DNA of 57,565 nt from Candidatus Endomicrobiellum meruensis (lineage in GTDB: Bacteria > Elusimicrobiota > Endomicrobiia > Endomicrobiales > Endomicrobiaceae): contig JAITDI010000037.1 in assembly GCA_031282625.1 (NCBI GenBank), positions 1 through 57,565 of the forward strand, given 5' to 3'. The translations under genes were made by a program, and so were the position numbers. This document shows, in pieces, positions 54,705 through 57,565 of the stretch. Below the pieces are notes generated by a model that was not told the origin of the DNA, did not search any database, and saw nothing but the letters and a program-made list of their open reading frames with translations. Each line of letters starts with the position of its first letter. Within the stretch, counting starts at the first letter, position 1.

Positions 54705-55868
54705 ATGAATGATGTTTTTGAAAAGATTAAGCGTGGAACAAACGAAATTATCTCTATTGAAGAGCTTGAAAAAAAGTTTTCTTCAGGAAGAAAACTAAGG
54801 ATAAAGCTTGGCGTTGATCCTACTGCTCCTGATTTGCATTTAGGTCATACCGTAATTATCAATAAATTAAAAACTTTTCAAGATTTAGGTCATCAAATAA
54901 TATTTTTGATAGGTGATTTTACCGCAAGGATTGGTGATCCTTCTGGTAGATCTGAGACTCGCCCTATTATGACCGAAGAACAGATTCAAAATAATATCAA
55001 AACATATACTGATCAAGTTTTTAAAATCTTGGACAAAAAAAAAACTGAAATTGCTTACAACAGCAATTGGCTAGGGACGCTTGGAATAAATGGACTTTTA
55101 AATCTTGCTGCAAAAAGTACAGTAGCGCAAATGCTTGTAAGGGATGATTTTGAAAAGCGTTATAAGGAAGATAGATCTATAAGCATACTAGAATTCTTGT
55201 ATCCTTTGCTTCAGGCATATGACTCTGTAGCGTTAAAGGCTGATCTTGAGCTTGGCGGAAATGATCAAAAATTTAATTTGCTTTTAGGAAGACAGATTCA
55301 AAGAGATTACGGAATAAAAGAGCCTCAAATAGTAATTACTATGCCTCTTTTGGAAGGACTAGATGGAGTCAGAAAAATGTCAAAATCCTATAATAATTAC
55401 ATAGCATTAAACGATACTCCAAAAGACATGTTTGGAAAAATAATGTCAATCTCCGACGATCTTATGTATAAGTATTACGAACTTCTTACTCAAGACGACT
55501 TAAGTCTTGTTAAGGCTATGCATCCTAAAGAGGCAAAACTTGCTTTGGCTGAAAAAATTGTTGAAAGATACCATGGTAAAGAAGTGGGGTTAAAAGAGAA
55601 AGAAGAATTTAACAAAGTATTTGCCAAGAAAGACATTCCTGAAGATATAGAAGAATATTTAGTTTATGACACGACATTATTAAAAGTGTCGGAGTTTCTT
55701 GTTAAAAGCTGTATGGTTTCAAGTAAAAATGAAGCAAGGCGGCTTATAGAACAAGGTGGAGTAAAGATAGATTCTCAAAAAGTTGAAAGGGATTTGATAG
55801 TTGATTTTTCTAAGTCGTTTATATTGCAGGCTGGGAAAAGAAAGTTTAAGAAAATAGTAAAGAAATAA
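54705..55868 (+). CDS. tyrS: Tyrosyl-tRNA synthetase
   Basis: Charges tRNA-Tyr. The 387-residue class I enzyme has the HIGH-type motif HLGH (45-48), the KMSKS loop (224-228) and a C-terminal S4 RNA-binding domain ([19 protein letters not shown]). ATG 54705 is preferred over the in-frame TTG at 54681 because the purine-rich AAAGGAAGAAGAG lies directly before it. Confidence 0.95.
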   Translation: MNDVFEKIKRGTNEIISIEELEKKFSSGRKLRIKLGVDPTAPDLHLGHTVIINKLKTFQDLGHQIIFLIGDFTARIGDPSGRSETRPIMTEEQIQNNIKTYTDQVFKILDKKKTEIAYNSNWLGTLGINGLLNLAAKSTVAQMLVRDDFEKRYKEDRSISILEFLYPLLQAYDSVALKADLELGGNDQKFNLLLGRQIQRDYGIKEPQIVITMPLLEGLDGVRKMSKSYNNYIALNDTPKDMFGKIMSISDDLMYKYYELLTQDDLSLVKAMHPKEAKLALAEKIVERYHGKEVGLKEKEEFNKVFAKKDIPEDIEEYLVYDTTLLKVSEFLVKSCMVSSKNEARRLIEQGGVKIDSQKVERDLIVDFSKSFILQAGKRKFKKIVKK

Positions 55869-55935
55869 GAAGCAATCTTTTCAAATCAAGCTGAATTAGT
55901 TTGCTGGATAGAAAGAAAAACAGGAGAAAAGAGCT

Positions 55936-56538
55936 ATGAGTCTTAAAAAAACAGCAGCATATTTGTTGACGGGAATTTTTGTAGTTGTCCTTTTTGCATG
56001 TTCTGGACCTCAGGTAACAAGAGTAGATTCTAACGAAGAAATTGATTTAAGCGGAGACTGGAACGATACAGACTCTAAACAGGTTGCTCAAGAGATGATT
56101 AACGATTCTTTTGCAAGCAGATGGGTGGAAGATTATAAGATGGCAAATGGAAGAAAACCAAGAGTTATAATAGGTTCTGTTTTGAACAAAACTGAAGAGC
56201 ATATCAGCACTGAGACTTTTATAAAAGATCTTGAAAGAAGTTTTATAAATTCAGGAAAGGTAACTTTTGTTGCTTCTAGAGATCAGAGAACTGAAATAAG
56301 AGAAGAAAGAGACGATCAGTCTCTTAATGCCAAAAATTCCAAAAAGAAAGGCAATGAAACTGCAGCTGACTTCATCTTGAAAGGGCAGATAAATTCTATA
56401 TTTGATGCTAATAAAAAAGCTCAGCTTAAATACTATCAGGTTGAACTTGAATTGATTGATTTGGAAACTAGCGAAACAGTATGGGTGGGTCAGAAGAAAA
56501 TAAAAAAAGTAGTGGCGAAGAGAAAATATAAAGCTTAA
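55936..56538 (+). CDS. lpoB: Penicillin-binding protein activator LpoB-like lipoprotein
   Basis: An outer-membrane lipoprotein that activates a class A penicillin-binding protein. The 200 residues start with a lipoprotein leader ending LFAC (Cys22). The LpoB fold is seen in DLSGDWNDTDSKQVAQEMI, RKPRVIIGSVLNKTEEHI, TFIKDLERSFINSGKV and ADFILKGQINSI with the closing LELIDLETSETVWVGQKKIKK. Relevant to envelope growth alongside CpoB. Confidence 0.88.
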   Translation: MSLKKTAAYLLTGIFVVVLFACSGPQVTRVDSNEEIDLSGDWNDTDSKQVAQEMINDSFASRWVEDYKMANGRKPRVIIGSVLNKTEEHISTETFIKDLERSFINSGKVTFVASRDQRTEIREERDDQSLNAKNSKKKGNETAADFILKGQINSIFDANKKAQLKYYQVELELIDLETSETVWVGQKKIKKVVAKRKYKA

Positions 56539-56773
56539 ATAAGTTTCAATTAGTCTCCGTACTATTTTCATTGTCGCGTCTTTGCATTTGCGCGGTCATA
56601 CTAAACTTGACTTGTCGTTTTAGGCAACGTTTTTTGTATCAAAATAGCAATAAAGCTGGCGACGCAATATTGACAGCTTATAGTGTCTGTTTTTGTTACC
56701 GATTTACTATATTAATTGATTTGAAAAGATATTAAAATTCAAAAGTAAAAAAAGAATTGTTTAGGCGACATTT
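56539..56773. other. Intergenic region after lpoB, no gene seen
   Basis: About 235 bases. A TTGACA at 56670-56675 has no convincing -10 at the right distance (TTGTTA at 56693). A short imperfect repeat of GTCG/CGAC type appears near 56615-56665 but no clear terminator. Codon-like frames are short. Confidence 0.4.
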
Positions 56774-57103
56774 ATGGAAAATACGACTACGGTAATAGAA
56801 GATAAAGACTTTGTTAGATTAGAAGAACTTGGATGTTTTAAAAATCGTCCATTCAAATTTTCTAAATCAGAAGAAGTTTTGGGGTTACATGAATTGACTG
56901 AGAAAAAACTTAAACAAGAGTCGTGTTATAAAACATTATCATTCCTCAAAGATATACTAGATATTCCTTTTAGTTATGATAAAGGTAAATATGTCCCGCT
57001 TATGTCTGGTGTAATAGATGGTGAATTCCACAGAACGTTGCTGCCAGAGGACATACCCCCTGAACAAGCCGAAATACTGTTTAGTGTGTTCAAAAGAATA
57101 TAA
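56774..57103 (+). CDS. Hypothetical protein, 109 residues
   Basis: A soluble, highly charged protein with no recognised domain. Notable segments are RPFKFSKSEEVLGLHELTEK and the C-terminal LLPEDIPPEQAEILFSVFKRI, probably helical. No signal peptide or membrane segment. It lies 17 bases before the HsdR-like fragment and may have travelled with it, as small unknown genes often accompany restriction systems. Function unknown. Confidence 0.6.
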   Translation: MENTTTVIEDKDFVRLEELGCFKNRPFKFSKSEEVLGLHELTEKKLKQESCYKTLSFLKDILDIPFSYDKGKYVPLMSGVIDGEFHRTLLPEDIPPEQAEILFSVFKRI

Positions 57104-57120
57104 TTCATAGGAAATGTTTT

Positions 57121-57483
57121 ATGCAAGAGAGTCAAGTGAAAAAAGAATTATTTAACGGCATTGATTTTCGCAGATTGGCTTCCAATGACGATTTTAAGGA
57201 AGACAGCGTTAGGGAAGTCGTAATTGTGCCTATGCTTAAAAAACTTGGATATAGAGAAGAAAACATAATTCGTAGTAAAACGTTGCGACATCCATTTCTA
57301 AAAATTGGCAGCAAAAAGAGAGCGGTAAATCTTGTGCCTGATTATATATTAAAAGTTGATAATGGTTATGCTTGGGTTTTGGATGCAAAATCGCCAAAAG
57401 AGAAGATAATAAATGATGAGAACGTGGAGCAGGTGTACAGTTATGCCTGTCATAAATATTCCGCTTGGAAACTACGGGCGTGA
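57121..57483 (+). pseudogene. N-terminal nuclease domain of a type I restriction HsdR-like protein, truncated
   Basis: The 120 residues match the start of the HsdR N-terminal domain: KEDSVREVVIVPMLKKLGY, RSKTLRHPFLKIG, then the PD-(D/E)XK nuclease core PDYILKVD (Asp74) and WVLDAKSPKE (Asp88, Lys90) and DENVEQVYSYACH. After ACH the sequence (KYSAWKLRA) no longer fits and stops within a hairpin. Full HsdR proteins exceed 700 residues and carry a helicase motor, absent here. It is either a stand-alone nuclease cut short or the head of a disrupted restriction gene. Confidence 0.65.
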
Positions 57484-57565
57484 GCCCGTAGAGGAAACAA
57501 ACTCCCAAGACTTGTTTTTCCGTAAGTATGTTAAAATAGACGAATGCAAAAAAGGAAACAAGCTC
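57443..57565 (+). other. Open frame running off the right edge, possible mobile-element (TnpB-like) tail
   Basis: A second frame overlapping the HsdR-like end reads INIPLGNYGREPVEETNSQ and continues open to the window edge. The LPxG...(K/E)PVE pattern followed by a short tail resembles the C-termini of IS200/IS605-family TnpB (OrfB) proteins. The evidence is one short motif; it may equally be the start of an unrelated gene from ATG 57443. Confidence 0.25.
57472..57491. repeat. Perfect GC-rich hairpin with GNRA tetraloop
   Basis: CTACGGGC (57472-57479), loop GTGA and GCCCGTAG (57484-57491): an 8-bp perfect stem capped by a GNRA loop, GC-rich in an AT-rich setting. No T run follows, so it is not a standard terminator. 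It contains the stop codon of the HsdR-like fragment. Confidence 0.7.

Noticed and set aside
57470-57500. Hammerhead-like ribozyme near GAGGAAAC
   Set aside because: The conserved CUGAUGA core is absent; only the GAAA portion and a single hairpin are present.
57443-57565. Start of a phage structural gene
   Set aside because: Considered because of the open frame at the window edge, but no phage family motif could be recognised; kept only as an undefined open frame.
1-57565. CRISPR arrays, rRNA genes, replication origin, integrase attachment sites
   Set aside because: No regularly spaced direct repeats, rRNA sequence, DnaA-box clusters or integrase genes were noticed on reading; a computed repeat search could still find short ones.

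Overview
This is a visibly AT-rich bacterial chromosome segment carrying core housekeeping genes on both strands, interspersed with an unusual number of decayed genes. The protein families present suggest a reduced-genome, Gram-negative, fermentative endosymbiont of the phylum Elusimicrobiota, most likely the termite-gut flagellate symbiont lineage 'Candidatus Endomicrobium'. These families are type III glutamine synthetase, a three-piece glutamate synthase, a UhpC-type sugar-phosphate importer, the Tol-Pal envelope system and LpoB. The assignment is an inference from gene content and pseudogene load; no 16S rRNA gene lies in the window.

Layout. 1-9000: alaS, an ACT-domain regulator, def, tRNA-Arg(CCG), a radical-SAM activase-like protein, two M16 peptidases and a CCA-adding-type enzyme. 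9000-13100: a transposase remnant, a sodium-dependent amino-acid symporter with a possible RNA switch at its ribosome binding site, and glnA type III. 13100-18400 (minus strand): a broken outer-membrane protein, then NifU-like, thrB, lysC, a very short type IV pilin-like gene and a frameshifted citramalate synthase. 18650-30650 (plus strand): a hairpin-rich leader followed by split glutamate synthase, carA, a broken amino-acid permease, carB, purF and pyrG, so glutamine nitrogen feeds glutamate, carbamoyl phosphate, purines and CTP. 31200-35030 (minus): an OprB-like porin, a class I mannose-6-phosphate isomerase and a UhpC-like antiporter. 35240-37424: three consecutive pseudogenes (aminodeoxychorismate lyase, PhoH, PHP phosphoesterase). 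37428-43150: a DUF2779 protein, recA, two nucleotide-sugar genes and metK. 43250-47100 (minus): rsmG, a decayed secreted peptide, a SemiSWEET, a flavodoxin-ferredoxin protein and mnmG. 47300-56540 (plus): pal, cpoB, a tolA/tonB-like gene, tolB, a membrane-embedded PHP protein, a cyclic-nucleotide-binding protein, an AI-2E family permease, pfkA, tyrS and lpoB. 56770-57565: an unknown small protein, the N-terminal nuclease domain of a type I restriction HsdR-like protein that ends abruptly, and a perfect GNRA hairpin that may mark the end of a mobile element.

At least seven genes show clear lesions: in-frame stops, one- or two-base indels, or internal deletions. The most interesting non-coding signals are the structured 5' leader of the glutamate synthase operon (about 18685-18805) and a 10-base sequence at 9327-9336 that is exactly complementary to the ribosome binding site of the symporter gene. 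No rRNA genes, CRISPR array or intact insertion sequence were seen.
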